A stretch of 64,000 nt of DNA from Gonapodya prolifera JEL478 (GCA_001574975.1 KQ965739.1:226656-290655), one strand, 5' to 3'. Counted from the first letter of the stretch, positions 22,339 to 39,149 are shown. Numbers and translations: made by a program. The notes: generated by a model from the letters alone, not told the origin.

Positions 22339-25300
22339 TCACGCCACCCCACTAACCACAGCCGCCTCCCCCAACTTGCCACAGAACGTGTTGTGGCCCA
22401 GAATCTTCCAGTCCCGTTTTTGGCTGAAAGAACAAATGCAAAAAGCATCGCATCAATAATAGCTCCACGTCTAACATTGAAAGCCAACGTGCACACTCAC
22501 CATCGACGTGAGCAGTAACGCCTCGACTTGCTAGGAACCCCCGCACACATCAAACTTTCAGCATCCACCCCTCTCGTGATTCCAATACTCTCGTCAACTC
22601 ACCAGCCCCCGCACACCGAAATCACCATGTCCTCTGTCTCTTCCGTCCCACATACAGCGCACGTGAGAATCTCGTGCTCCTCACCTAGGGGCGAGAACAA
22701 CAAGGGCTGCATTGTCTCCAACCGTACCCGCTCCTCTTGCTCCTTGCGGGCCTGAGCTTCACGCTCCTATCAAGTCGGAAGCGGGGGGAGGGGAGGGGGC
22801 GTGTTCAGTGCAGGCACGACTTCAATTCAACATTGGTGCTTCGCTGCCTCACTTCCATCTCCTCTGCTTCTTTCCTCTCTCGTTCCTCCTTCTCCCTCTT
22901 GAGCCGCTCGGCCTCTTTCCTCTCTGCCTCTTCCTTCTTCTGCCGCTCAGCTTCCCCCCTCTTCTTCTTCTCAGCTTCCTCCTTGGCCTTCTTCTCTGCC
23001 TCCTTTTTCCGTTTGGCCTCGTCCTCCTTTTTGCGCTGTTCTTCCTTCTGCTTTTGAAGCTGCTCCTGTTTGATTCTTTGCCGCTCCGCTTCTTCCTTCT
23101 GGATAAAAAGAAAGCAAACAAAACGGTGAGACCGACAGGTGGACAATATTATCGGCATTCCCAACCGACAGTACCTTTAACCTTTCCTGTTCACGAGCTT
23201 GACGCTCCTTGGCCTTTTCAGCTTTGCGCTTCTTCCGCTCCGCTTCTTCGGCTTGCTTGCGCTGTTTTTCGGCTTGTGCAAGTCGGGCTGGTAATGAATG
23301 GCGTAGAAGTCAGTGAACGATGATATTTTGGTGATCTCCTTTGCTCACCTCTCTCCTGAGCCTCCTGTTTGCTCCGTTCCTTTTCTGGATTGCAGAACAC
23401 AACCAAGTCTCAAATCGACGTCATATTTGTCACTCGGGAGGCTACGTACCCATTATCTCCTTCTCCTTCTCCGCAACTTGTTGCGCTAACAGCTTCTTCA
23501 TCTGCTCCAGAAACTGAGCATTCGCGTCGGTGGACACCTCATCACCCACGCCTTCGCTCCGGCTTCCCACGTCACTAGCCATGTCCTCGTCTTCGTGTCC
23601 ACTTTCGCCATCCGAGGTGGACCGTGGTGCACCACCTCCACCGTGAGTTGCGCTGGCCCCGCCCGTGTAATCGAACTTATCAGACTCAACAGACTCAGAA
23701 TCTGAGTCCTCGCGATCCATCCCAGGTACCACGAGCTTCGGCGCCAATGGTGGAGCAAGCTCTTCATCGGACTCAGAATCTGATTCGGACTCCACCTTCT
23801 TCGAGGGACCTCCCTTGGAATCCGGTTTCCATTTTGGAGAAATGTCGTCGTCAGAGTCGTCAGACTCAAGACCGGGAGGCTCGTCGTCGTCATCATTATA
23901 TGTTCTCGGCGGTGGGAAAGATTGTGGTGTCGGTGTCGGTTTTGCTTGTGGTTCTGGGGCTTTCGGAATGAACAATTTGTGATCGTACGATTTTGGGAGA
24001 GACGAGAGAATCCGTTGGGCAGACGGTTGACGAATATACTGCACATTCAATGATGGGTTGCGATAACCTTCTGAAATCATCGTTTTGAGGCATGTCTTAC
24101 CTTCCAGAGGTCAAGATTTTCAAAGTATGCGTTGCCTAGCAGGGGAATTTGTGCATACCGAGTCACAGCCATCCCCTTTGATCGTGGAATCCCAGACGGC
24201 GCTTTCTTTTCTTCGGCATCTCTCCAGCTCTTATTCAATCCGTCAAACTCCTTCTGGAAGTCCCTTTCACGTGACATTAGTCGTGCAACAAAATCAAACT
24301 TGTCATCTCGACTTGAATCCACGAGAGCTACAATCGCGTCTACCACATCGTTGTCATCCAGCAGCTTCGGGTCGCGTTTCAGTCTTTCTGTGACAGGTAT
24401 CACAAAAGATTGTTGGAGCATTTCATCTGAGCGCCAGAATCGGGTAAACATAGTGATCATTTTCACGGCTTCATATGCGAACCGCCTGTTTGGTCGAATG
24501 ACATGTGCGCTATGTTATATGCCAAACGCAACAACACGTCACAAGGACACACTCACCACATCACTGCTTTAAGACGCCAGCGATCTTCGCCGGTCCATTC
24601 GGCCACGTCGAGTGCTACTTGCGCTATTTTAATACAGCAATACCTCGCGTCGCCATGGTCCAAGCCTGGCATACAGGAAAGAGAAAGGACATAGCACCCT
24701 AGCAAATCCTCCTCTGTCAGATTCTATCGAACACATTGATTGCGTCATCTCACCGATCGCTCTCACCCAATGAGCTCCCGGATCAACTCCATCTTTCCCG
24801 GTTTTGCGGTGCTTGTTGCGTTTCTCCTTCTCGCGAGAAGCTAGATGGACCTCGACATCTCCCATACACCTCCAGCTAATCCATTCAACATGTTGGAGCA
24901 TCTCCTTGTTTTTCTCCCAAGTCTGAGGCTTTGTGAGGTCCAACGATGAAGCCCGAGGAAAGAGTTGCAAGCACTTGTCCAAGTCACGGAGTGCGGGGAG
25001 AAGTTTCGAAGTATCCATAAGTAAGAAAGCGCGTGCACGAAGGTAGGTTGGCTCTTGCGCTCGGCCTGAACAACATGGGTTCAAAATGTTGATCCTATCT
25101 AGCGCATTCGGAACTGTTTGCTGGGCTGTGGTTCGAGCAAGTCCAACTGCGCTCCCATACAGCAAAGTTCATTCGTTTGCAGGTTTCAAGAAAATGTGGG
25201 ACCACCGGAAAAGTGGGACCGTCGAATCCTGCCCCGAGCTGAGAGCAAGTGCACGCTTACCACCAATAGACTCCGAAGTCGCTAGTGTGAGAGATGCATA

Positions 25301-25916
25301 AAGAAACTCCGCATCCAAGTTGTTGATGTTGGCTTTCCTGTGGCGCGCTAGAAGGCACAATTCAAGAACTTGTAAGCTTATTGTTGCAACTGGTAGAGAG
25401 ATTCCACTGATGTGGGTCGCCCAAACGCCCAAAACGTATCGACACATCCCCATCAAATACTCTCCACGTCAAAGATTTCAGTACGGGGTCCGGAGGGGCT
25501 TTTCATTGCGGGCTCAGCTTTCTCCTTGGGACGGAAAGCTACGGAGAAACAACCCACCGATCACCTCATTGAACTCAGAAAGCCTCTCCAGGAAGCATGC
25601 ACATGTCAACGGGTCAAGTTTCCAGGCTATGGTGAGGTTCTTCACCACCTCCGCATCCTGCTTGTTGTCGATCGCCAGTGCCGCTTTCCTGACATAGAGA
25701 TCAAGCGTTTTCAATAGTCCAATGGTTGGAGCAGTTGGGAATCGAGGGGCAAGGGTGCAGATAACGCACTGGATCGATGCCGAAATTGATTTCAGAGACG
25801 GGATTCGTCAACGCGAATGCATCGTAACCTACGTATTGCTTGGCCTGACATTGTTTCCGATGTTCTCCATCGTTCTCAAGCCGCAGGAGTTTTGGGCCCT
25901 TCTTCTTTTTCGCCAT
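22339..25916 (-). CDS. MYND-type zinc-finger protein with helical N-terminus and coiled coil
   Basis: Probably a protein-interaction scaffold; exact role unknown. Start MAKKKKGPKLL at 25916; stop at 22339. Spliced order: an N-terminal helical, TPR-like part (LTIAWKLDPLTCACFLERLSEF; YLRARAFLLMDTSKLLPAL with LDKCLQLFP), a second helical part (DVAEWTGEDRWRLKAVMW, then MFTRFWRSDEMLQQ), an acidic Ser/Asp tail, about 130 residues of Lys/Glu-rich coiled coil (23460-22850), and a C-terminal MYND finger. The finger is complete over three exons: CAVCGTEETEDMVISVCGGC, KSRRYCSRRC, then QKRDWKILGHNTFC, fitting the eight-ligand pattern. The stop lies 12 residues after it. One donor, at 25558, is GTGGGT. 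Several central exon borders are inferred and could shift slightly. TPR-MYND proteins are often assembly factors, including for cilia, but that is only suggestive here. Confidence 0.75.
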
Positions 25917-26013
25917 TGTGAAGAAGAATGCAACGCTGTGGAGAATGGGGATAATCAATGCGGCAACACCGACTGTACTATGCACATATATTTATTGAAT
26001 GCAAAGCCTAACA

Positions 26014-28170
26014 CTAGGGATAATTCAGCACTACTGATCTAAGAATCCACAGTGTACAGAAAGAAGTCACCCCGAGAGTGACCATATTCACAATCATAGC
26101 ATCTGATTCTTTCCCCACCGGTACATATAACGTCCAAAAGGTTGAAGAAACATTCGATGTAACCGAACTCCGTTCAATTGAAAGTGGTAGAGGAATTAAA
26201 ACTTGAGGAGGCAATCGATTTGTGAAGTTCAGGACTTCGCTCGAAATGTCGATGAACTCCAGTGGCTCAGTACATTGAGGAACGAGCACCGGTGGAAAGA
26301 AACACGAATTAGATTCATTCACTTGGGTAAGGAGATAAATTGTCGGAAGCGGAACGTGAACAGGTCGTTGACGTTCCTTGGATGCGTTGTCCATCAGTGG
26401 CGACTGGTACCTGAGATGCAAAGGAACTTCAATGTCGATCGACCTGCAAACCATTGGATTCGTTCGTGTGCCGGCATAGTACCGCTTTCCTCAAATAAAG
26501 AGCTTACCCAGACCAATCTCGCACTTCGATCACAAGGCCATTAGATCTCGAGCCCACCATCTCTGAAGCACCTTCAAGGTCTGCCTCGCCCCACGCACGA
26601 AACCGGAGCAATGCAGCCTCAGTGTAGTACTGCTCTCGACCATACCAACGAGCAATCTCGAACTCATCCACGAAAATGGTGTGGGGCAGAGCAATATGTA
26701 TCAGAGCGCTGAGATATCGCTCCTGCAAGGCTGCCAGCAGATCTGCAGAGGGCACTGGAAGATGTATGTGCAACGTTGGATGGAAGCCCTTTGAGGGCTC
26801 AAGTCGCGCAGACATTTTTAGTTCTGAAGCCAAAAGAACCGCCTCGCAGATCATTGGAACGCTGATGCTTCGAGGGCGCGAGGCACCTGGTGATTATGAT
26901 TATGAAATGACAATCCAAACAATCAGGAATCAACCCATGGACAACCCTTACCATGTACGAAGTGGCTTTTCAGATCATAGGTTGTGCCTGTGAGTGCGCT
27001 CTCTGGAGAGCGACTAACAACTTCCACGCCAATGTCTTCATTTTTCAAATCCAACAAAAAGTCGCCTTCAGAAGGTGATACTTCTCCAAAACTCAAATAT
27101 TCCATTGCTATGGAATCGATACTTCCATCGATGACTGCGCGAGCATCCACAACAAGTTTTGCATATGTCAGGGACGTGAGCCGGAGCGCCAAATTGTCAG
27201 GTGCCAAGTTGTGTAATTTGGACCAGAGACGCAAAAATCCGTGATGCATATCTTCCTTCTGGAATAAATAATGATATCGAGTGAGCAGGCTCTCTTCTAG
27301 GGGGAGAAAGGAATAAAATGGCTGAACTATCGGTAGTTTGGTCAGATCCATGGAACTAGAAGTGGAGTGCGACGTCTGAAATCCCGCTATCACTGGTCAA
27401 AGGCACGCCTTCAGGCTGCGCGACACTCACGTTTTCACACCCACAGCAAACTATTTCAGGGAGTAAATAGTTTACAAAACGGCACAAACGCCGCATAGTC
27501 AGATCCCCCTTTCTGAACAAAACTTGAGTGGGGAACATTTCCAAAAGACGCTTATGTTCTCACTCCAAATGAGCTTTTCCATGGACATGCCTGTCTCGCC
27601 ATTCAACGATGGCATGGAGACCAACGTCACCAGAAGAAACAAGAGGAGTCATCATTGCTGCAAACGTATCTCTGCCTGGAATACTTCTGGTAGATGAGTC
27701 GGTGTTTATGAGAGAGTGGGACATGAACATCAATGTGAAGCTCTCAACCTCGACGGGAAAGGACGGTGGATCGGCAATGCCGACTAATAGAATCATTTTG
27801 AGGTGATATTCCCGAAAGGGACAGAAAAACACTGCAAAGGTTGGTTGACAAACTGACCTTGGGGGAGGAGACTTTGTAGACTGCCTCGGCTCTTGAATCT
27901 CCAATTGAGACCTACAGGATCCTTGATGAGTAGCTTGTCATCTAACTTTGCCCCTCCAAACGCATCTGATTGTTGCGATTCCCGTTCCTCGTGCCAAAGT
28001 AGAAGGTGGGAGTTTGCAGAACTAGCAATTCCATTACTGATGTTCATCCGCCGATTACATCCAAGAGACGAGGTCGATAGATGATTCTGTGGGGACGAAT
28101 TCCATCGTGGGCTTGAGACAATTATTGCCGGCCAAGATAAGAGCAGAAGAATCTGGCAAAAGTATTTCAT
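26014..28170 (-). CDS. PIG-X/Pbn1-like subunit of GPI mannosyltransferase I
   Basis: Endoplasmic reticulum membrane protein that stabilises PIG-M/Gpi14, which adds the first mannose to GPI anchors. The C-terminal half is diagnostic: GFHPTLHIHLP, LPHTIFVDEFEIARWYG, then IEVPLHLRYQSP, and after a Pro-rich lumenal stretch VPVGKESDAMIVNMVTLGV running into a single transmembrane helix close to the stop. The proposed start at 28170 (MKYFCQILLLLSWPAIIVSS) looks like a signal peptide, as in animal PIG-X. Segments between (27904-27560, 27393-26923) are open and coding-like, but I could not settle all exon joins; the first junction would need a very short intron. It is possible that the 5' third belongs to another gene. 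The stop lies 97 bp from the start codon of the MYND gene, on the same strand. Confidence 0.62.
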
Positions 28171-28332
28171 GATGAAACACTCTCTCCCTTAGTGAGGCTG
28201 AAGGGGAGCCGCGTCGGCTGAGGGGCTTTGGGTGGCTTCTGTAATGAATTGGGGATGTTTCTGGTGTGATCCTGACTGTGCAAGATGGTGATTGCGAAGA
28301 TGAACACAACATATTATTCACGCCGCCTGTAT

Positions 28333-29000
28333 TCACGCCTGTTTATAAACCAATACGCCAAGATTTCCTCCGAAATACATGAAGAGCAGGTTCTTGACCT
28401 CGTGCGTTATTTCATATCCGAACCCTTCCCCAATCACCACATGCCAAGTTGTCCCAGCCTTCTTGTCCATTGTCTCCTTCACAATCTTAGCAGCAGCCTG
28501 TGCGGCATAGACACAAGACAAGACGACGAACGATTTATCGATGAGATATTGGAGGGTGTTCTCTCGTGTCGACTGTCGCCTCACCTCATAGTTCCCTTGA
28601 TGCCGTTCGATTGCAGTAACCACAAGGTCTACAGCCTCTGTTCGCATTTCTTCATTCATGTCGCAAACCTACGATATTCCAAAAGTCCATGAAATTGGTT
28701 CTAAGCAGAGCGATCAACTCTCAAGGTGTTTTTGCACCACAAGATTCCGATAGCGAACAGCCATCGCTTTCTTTCGGCTGAAGAACTTGGCCGTTTCGAA
28801 AGGTCGCATTTGCCTCCATTCGTAGAGCTCTTAAGTATGTTCATTGTTCATTTGCGCCAACTCACTCGGACGAGGGGGTAATTGAAGTTCTTTCGGAAGT
28901 CTTGCGCCTCAGCTTTGTCTTGCTTGTCACCACCTGCCGCTGTAGCCCCTCCAGCTGGTTTAGTCTCCGCAAGATTGCCATTGGATGACAGGTCTCCCAT
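28333..29000 (-). CDS. Axonemal dynein light chain 4 (DNAL4-like, LC8 superfamily)
   Basis: Light chain of the outer-arm dynein motor of flagella. Exons 29000-28866, 28668-28585 and 28497-28333 give 127 residues. The first exon ends KNFNYPLVR, matching the TFPLVR of DNAL4; the second begins VCDMNEEMRTEAVDLVVTA; the third holds KIVKETMDKKAGTTWHVVIG and then GFGYEITHEVKNLLFMYFGG. The KETMDKK-x4-WHVVIGEGFG run separates DNAL4 from cytoplasmic LC8. The N-terminal extension is rich in Ala, Gly and Lys and poorly conserved, as is usual. Presence of this gene implies a motile flagellum. It is divergent from Yak1, with 240 bp between start codons. Confidence 0.93.
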
Positions 29001-29240
29001 GGGAATTGACTGACTGAATGAAACAGCGGTGACCACAGCCGCCCCCAAACGCGACAACCAGCGCTTGCACTTTAGTGCTTCTTTCTTTCTTTCTCTCTGA
29101 TAAATGTTCGATAGCTTTACAGCAGCCTAAAAAAAATCTGCAAATGCATCAAACTGTGAAGTTGCGACTGACCGAAGCCTGCCAGCCTCAAACCACCTTC
29201 GTCAGCTCATGCCGAAGGGGTTTGAGCAACCTCCGGCAAG

Positions 29241-32519
<3,279 letters not shown>

Positions 32520-32950
32520 CTCGAACAGAGATTTAGTCAAATTTTCATGGTCTGAGTGTGTTATGCTGGAATACTTGCGCCAAACTGAGAACAACTACAG
32601 AAAGCTGCAAGTTGCCTAGGACCCCATCTGGTTTGTTGCGGAGAATCCGCATACATTCAGTTCGCCGACCATGGCATCTTTTGGCTCATGGACAAGTATG
32701 GATCGACTGCGTGAGTTTGTCTGGATGCCGAAATGGGAGAAATCGGTTCCTCTGCCAATATTGTCATATGGAGACACGGAAGATACAAGCCCAGGAGAGG
32801 ATAACGCGGAAATATTGCTCTACACTTGGATTGCTCGGGACGGCCTCCTTTCTTTGCTTCAAACGTCTGTGGCAAACAACTCTCACCTCCGTTCCATGAT
32901 TCTTTCGTCCACCCGCAATACCGAAAAAAGCTCCCGATTCCTTTCATGTA
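32520..32950 (+). other. Intergenic and probable 5' UTR before CHD1
   Basis: 431 bp between the Yak1 stop and the CHD1 start. A 98-codon open frame (32671-32967) overlaps the CHD1 start codon but shows no family motif and no codon signal I trust, so I treat it as untranslated leader and promoter. No named regulatory element was recognised. Confidence 0.4.
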
Positions 32951-35900
32951 ATGTCGAACGTGACTGAGGATGATGATTTCAAGTTGCCTGATGACCGTTT
33001 TGATGTACAGCCGACCAGAATGGATGGGAACATCCCTCACGATCACGTTTCTTCACCTGCGGGTTCCAACAGCGGTTCCGATTCTTCTTTCGAAGGTATG
33101 AGATCTTTTTCTCGAATCACGATGAAGCATATCCCTCTCAGACATTCGACAAACTCATCATAGCTGGCCACAACGTTGCGAGCAATCTCGGCGCTACGGC
33201 CGAACATCCGGATTCAGATTCTGACTCCGATGCGTTTTCTTCCCCTTCTTCAGACGATGGAGTATCTTATTTACCTCCTCAACATCGATATGGAGCTCCG
33301 ATGAGCAGGAATTCTGATGTGCCGGATCATCTGACACGAGAATGGAATGGGGCGATGATGTTAGATACCATGAAACCTGCAAAGAAGATTCCAAAGGACC
33401 TTGAACCCGACATTTATGAGAACCCAGATCTGTATGGCCTCAGGCGGAGCGGTCGGAGCAGAGCAAATGCCACTCGCTATGAGGTATGTGCGTCGGTGAA
33501 CGTGTGCTCCGGCTTTTTGGCTTGTCTCGTGTTGTCGTTACGAGGCAATGCCGAATTGAGACTTGACACGGTTTCAGGAAACTACACCCGATGACAGCGA
33601 GAGTGAGGATTTCCGCTCTCGCAAACGGAAAGACGGCGCTTCTCGTCGAGTAGCAGGAAGCGGTGACTTCCGTAAACGTCGCAGAGGGGATGACAATGAA
33701 GATGGTGATGACGATGATGATGATATGGGAAATGGTGGCTCAGACTCATTTGAAGGAAGCAGCGGATCAGACGATGGTTACGGTGGACGATCAAGGAGGA
33801 AGCGAGGTAAAGCGAAGCGACGTGGTGAGTCTCCCATGCCGCAATGATTGTAAGAGAGATAGAAGTGTTCGATTCCCGCATCATTCCCGCCAGTTCGCCG
33901 TTCCGCCGGCGTGGATGACGAGGACGCCATCGCCACCTTGGATGGCCACCTTCGATTCTCGATGCGAGCTCGTCCACAAAAGAATTATAATGAACGAGCG
34001 ATGGGTGAGGATGCAGGGTTGACCAGTTCGGACGAGGATGAAGGGAAGAAACGTAAAAGACTGACCCAAGAAGAAATGCTGACCGAGGAAGGTGAGGCAG
34101 TGGATAAAATCTTGGATTGGAAAGTAGAGAAGAAGAAAACAGGTGATTTTCGTGAGGCTTAATCGATATTTTTATGATTGGAACCACCTCTCGCTGGCCC
34201 CTAGCAGAATCCGGCGAAGATAACGGAGAAGAGGAAGACGATGACGATGAACAAGTCACTTACTTTCTCATCAAATGGGTTGGTCGGTCACACTTGCACA
34301 ACACATGGGAGACACTGGAGAACCTGCGAGACCTCAAAGGGTTTCAACGGGTGAAAAACTTCATTAAGAAAAAGATTGAAGTGGATGCAGCAATTCGGGC
34401 AGACCCAACTGTTTCCAAAGAGGAGATAGAGCAACTGGACATTCGTCTCGAAATGGAGCGCGAAATACTTGAGGATTACAAATCAGTCGATCGAGTTATT
34501 TCGTGGAGACAGCGGGCGGACGGTGGAATGGAGTATTACTGCAAATGGCGGCGCCTCGATTACGCTGAGTGCACATGGGAATCAGCGGAAGCTATATCGG
34601 CGACATGTCAAGGGGCCATTGATGCATTTCTCAATCGGGAACAGAGCTTGACGGTGCCTTACCGGAGTATTTCGCACCGAAATATCAGGCTGCAATTTAA
34701 GGTCACTTTGGAGCAGCCCAGCTACATGGTCGGCGGAACTTTAAGGGACTATCAGTTGATGGGGGTTAACTGGGCGGTGAAGCTATGGCACCAGAATGAG
34801 AACGGAATTCTTGCGGACGAGATGGTAAGTTCCAGCCACAGTTGTGTTTGTTGGAAGCTGATGTTTCTTTCCGATTCAATCTAGGGTTTGGGAAAAACAG
34901 TTCAAACCATTTCTGTTCTCAACTATTTGTTCCACGACGATCGGATTCGTCTTTATGGTCCCTTTTTGGTTGTCGTTCCACTTTCGACCATTGGGTCGTG
35001 GCAGCGCGAGTTCGCCCGTTGGGCCCCAGACATTAATTGCATCGTGTACACCGGAGACCCGCTGTCCCGTGAAATTATCCGGGAATATGAATTTTGCTTT
35101 TCGTCGGGGAAGGCAAAAGGGAAGCTGAAGTTTAACGTTTTGCTCACCACATACGAATTGGTGCTCAAAGATGAAGCAGTACTAAGAGGTGTTCAGTGGG
35201 CGTACTTAGCTGTTGATGAAGCTCATCGACTGAAGAATCAAGAGTCTCAGTTACACGAAGCACTTTCGCGACTGTCTGTTGCGAACCGCTTGCTCATCAC
35301 CGGAACGCCATTGCAGGTGTGTGAAGATGTAGTCCTCGTGTTCACGTGTCCGCTAAGTCTTGCCATCCATTGCAGAACAACGTTCAGGAGCTCGTGTCTC
35401 TCGTCAAATTTCTTATGCCAGCGAAAGCGGCGGAATTGGAGAGCATCAACGTCAGCATCAACGATGACTCGGACAATCAGCAGAGGATTCGAGAGTTCCA
35501 CAAGTTGTTGACTCCTTATATGTGTCGACGACTGAAGAAGGATGTGGAGAAAGACTTGCCGAGCAAGACAGAGCGTATCCTACGCGTTGAGCTTGCACCG
35601 CTGCAAGTTAAGTATTATCGGAATATACTGACTCGAAATTACAATGCACTTGTCAGTACAAGTGGGAGGCCAAGGTCGTTATTGAACATAGTAATGGAGG
35701 TTAGTGCTATCATTTTATGTCGTTACCGGGACAAGTCAGCAACACAACGTTACCGTAGCTCAAGAAAACGAGTGACCACGCATACTTGATTGAAGGAGCG
35801 GATGACACATACACTGCTTTGAAAGAAGATCGTTTACGCGCTCTCGTAACAAACTCCGGAAAAATGGTGCTCCTGGATAAACTTTTAACTCGACTGAAGG

Positions 35901-38900
35901 AGGATGGGCATCGAGTTTTGATTTTCTCGCAACTGGTTATGATGCTCAATTTGCTCTCCGAATACATGTCGTTGAGGGGCTTTGCGTTTCAAAGGTTGGA
36001 TGGAAGTATACCATCGGAAGCCAGAAAAAGGGCCATTGAAAGTTTCAATGCGTCCAATTCACCGGACTTCGCTTTTCTGTTGTCAACACGTGCTGGTGGT
36101 CTTGGCATCAATCTCGAGACTGCAGACACGGTAATTCTGTTTGACTCGGACTGGAATCCACAGAATGATTTACAAGGTCAGTTCTCATTTAGCGTTTCGA
36201 CGATCGTGTTTAATGTTCTGGATTCTGAAGCCATGGCTCGAGCTCACCGCATTGGGCAAACAAAACATGTGAACGTATATCGCTTCATTTCCAAGGATAC
36301 GATTGAGGAAGACATTCTCGAGCGAGCTAAGCGGAAGATGGTGTTGGAGTTCGCCCTTATCAAGCAAATGGAGGCGAAGGGGAGTATGGCGCCTTCAAAG
36401 AAAACATCAGCATCGCAAACGGATCCTGACAAGTATTCAAAAGCAGAGCTTGAAGCCATTCTGAAGTTCGGAGCTCAAAACTTGTTCAAGGACACTGAGA
36501 ACAACCAAGCGAAGCTTGATGAATTGAACTTGGATGATATCCTTGCACGAGCAGAGCATCACGAAACTACCACCGGGGAGGAAGATGAAGGGATGGAGTT
36601 TATGGAACAGTGGAAAGTTCAAGATTTCGGAGTCACTCAGCTTGGATGGGACGACATCATTCCTGAAGAAGAGAGAAAACGCGCTCAAGAGGAACTTCGA
36701 AATGAGGAGGAGTTGCGCAGGATAAAACAGTCTTCGGAAACCGGTAGTCGATTGCAGAAGCCAGAGAATGCCGGTGCGTTGGCGAAGATGTACGCTGCAG
36801 ATGCTGGAGATGGTCACAAACGTCAAAAGGCGAGAGCTGGATCCAAACGGGGAAAATCTGGTGGAGCGGTAGATGTCCTCACTCCGACGGATATCCGGGC
36901 ACTCATTCGAGGTTTGATGAAGTTTGGAGATGCTCCCGAGAGATTTGATCGGGTTCTCGAAGAAGGGGACCTCGCAAGTAAACGGCGAGATGTGGTGGAA
37001 GATAATGCGCACAATCTCATTGCAGCTTGCCGTGAAGCAGTTAAGATCGCAGAAACGACGAAGCGATCTAAGGCTGAGGAATCTGTGGAAGATTTCGAGC
37101 AACATCCTGTCGCAGGCAAAAGGGGCTCGAAAATGACTTCGATTGAATTTGGCGGAGTGAACCCAATCAATGCAGGAAAATTAGTGACGCGCTTGGAAGA
37201 TCTTGCGGTCTTACATGCACGCCTACAAAAGAAGAACCTCGAAAACTTTCGACTTCCTGTCGACGTCAAAGGAGTTCAGTCTGGCTGGAATTGCCCGTGG
37301 GGGATCAAGGATGATTCAATGCTTCTCGTTGGCATTTATAAGTATGGCTACGGTAGCTGGGAGAAAATGCAAGAAGACCACACACTCGGGTTTGAATCGA
37401 AGTTTTTCTTGAACGACGACGACGACGATGCCAAGAAAAAACCGCAATCGATTCATCTGGAGCGTCGTGCCGATACCCTCATTCGGGCGTGGAAGGCAGA
37501 GATACCATTTGATCGAGGTGAAGCGGGGGAGCGTAAATCATCCAAGGGCAAATCATTCAAAACCAAATTGGATGCCGTTGCGTCACGGAATGGCAAATCC
37601 TTGTCATCGGAAGGTACGACCAAGAAGAAACGACCAAGTAAAGCAGAAGAAGAATCTCTTCCGGGAAAGGTCCCAAAGGGCCGAGGCTCTGATGGTACGA
37701 AAGAGAGGAAGGAGAAATCTCGACCTGTTCAAGGTAGTTTTCGAAAATTAATTCCAGATGGCAAGAGGAAAAGGCTTGAGGACACTGCTGAAGGTGTTGA
37801 GAACCGAAAGAAGAGGAAAGATAGTGAGGGTAATAAGCGAGTAGGGGCGGCTAAGGAGGATGCTGAGAATGCAAAAGCTTCTTCAGGCCGGACGAGCAAT
37901 GCTGGCGAAAGTACCACAAACAAGAAAGCCGACAACCTATCTCCATCTGAAAGGTCGCTGTACAAGGAGAAAATGCGTGGCGTTAGAACTCAACTCAAAG
38001 AATTTGCTGTCCCAGATCACATGAGCTCCAAGGCGAAGATGTCGTATCTTTGGCCTCGGTTGCGAGAGGTCGTCATTCATTTAGAACATGTCGTAAAGCA
38101 GTCTGGATCTGACGCTGCCAATTTGGAAGGTGGCCTCTGGGACTACGTCGCCTCTCACTGGGTTCTCTTGAACGTCGACGGTGTGAAAATGAAGGAATTC
38201 TACGGGAAATTGAAGAAGCGGATGGAGCCGGAATCGACGGCTGACGGAGCCACCAGCTCTCATTCATCCATCACGAGTGGGTTTGGTGTTTGCATATAAC
38301 CCCTTCGATGTATTCTTAACTCTCTTCTGTGTTGTCTTAAGATGCGGGTTATCCAACGAAAGGAGAAGTGAAGGTGGAAGGCAAAGTCGCACAAAAGCCC
38401 GAAGGAAAAGGCTTTGAGCAAGGCGGGCACCAACGGAAACAAGATACTACCCAACTCCATGGTGACCCTCGGATCGATAAAAAAGGTGTGGCTACGATTG
38501 GAGACTCCGGCGCCCATCAGGAAGACGAAAAGAACCTGGAACGTGATACGCTTCGGAAAGGTATTCGAGTATTGGATTTATTGCTCACTGGAATTCTTTG
38601 CTAATGTTTTTTATCGCAGCTGATCGCAGTGGCGATCGACACCGAAGAAGCCGAAGTAGGGACTATTCGCGAGGTAAATTTTGATATCTTTGCGATTCAG
38701 CGTTATGTATCGCTCATTGCGCTCAACAAAGTAGATCGGGATCGTCGTCGCAGTAGGAGCCGAGGTGGGTGGTGCGGTGTGGTTATTCCAAGCACACTCG
38801 ATGACCATTTGACAATCAGAGCACGACCGTCCACGAAGTCGGGAACGAAGTCGCGATCGATTTCATCAACGCGAGGGAAGCCCTGGTCGTAAGCATAAAG

Positions 38901-39067
38901 ACCACAGGTGGGACCGAGAAGGAGGCAGAGACTTTGGTGAAAAGGGAGACAGGGGTCGAGAGGATCGCAGGGACACTGATGACAGAAGAGATCACGAGAA
39001 GGACCTGAGAAGAGAAGACTCACGCGGTCACACCGGCGGAGTAAGAGAAGGTGGTCATTACCGATAA
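32951..39067 (+). CDS. CHD1: CHD1-type chromatin remodelling ATPase
   Basis: Nucleosome-spacing ATPase that works with transcription elongation. Thirteen exons (32951-33095 through 38820-39067) join to 1784 residues. In order: acidic and basic N-terminus; paired chromodomains ([31 protein letters not shown]); Snf2 ATPase with [13 protein letters not shown] and the DEAH box LAVDEAHRL; helicase C domain with [14 protein letters not shown]; a SANT-SLIDE region ([20 protein letters not shown]); the CHD1 helical C-terminal domain (DUF4208; [20 protein letters not shown]); and an Arg/Ser-Arg/Asp tail encoded by four small exons ([17 protein letters not shown]). The intron at 36177-36230 is 54 nt with no in-frame stop; removing it restores the canonical [12 protein letters not shown]. 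Donors at 38277 and 38765 are GTGGGT. The C-terminal RS-like tail is unusual for CHD1. Confidence 0.97.
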
Positions 39068-39149
39068 TAGAAACCATACGCATGTCATATAAAGTCATAT
39101 TTCAACTGTGTAGTCACGATTTGCAATTTTGCATGGTACATTCTACGCA

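Noticed and set aside
22805-23164. Lys/Glu-rich frame read as a separate myosin-like or caldesmon-like gene
   Set aside because: It is the coiled-coil exon of the MYND gene; phase and strand continue on both sides.
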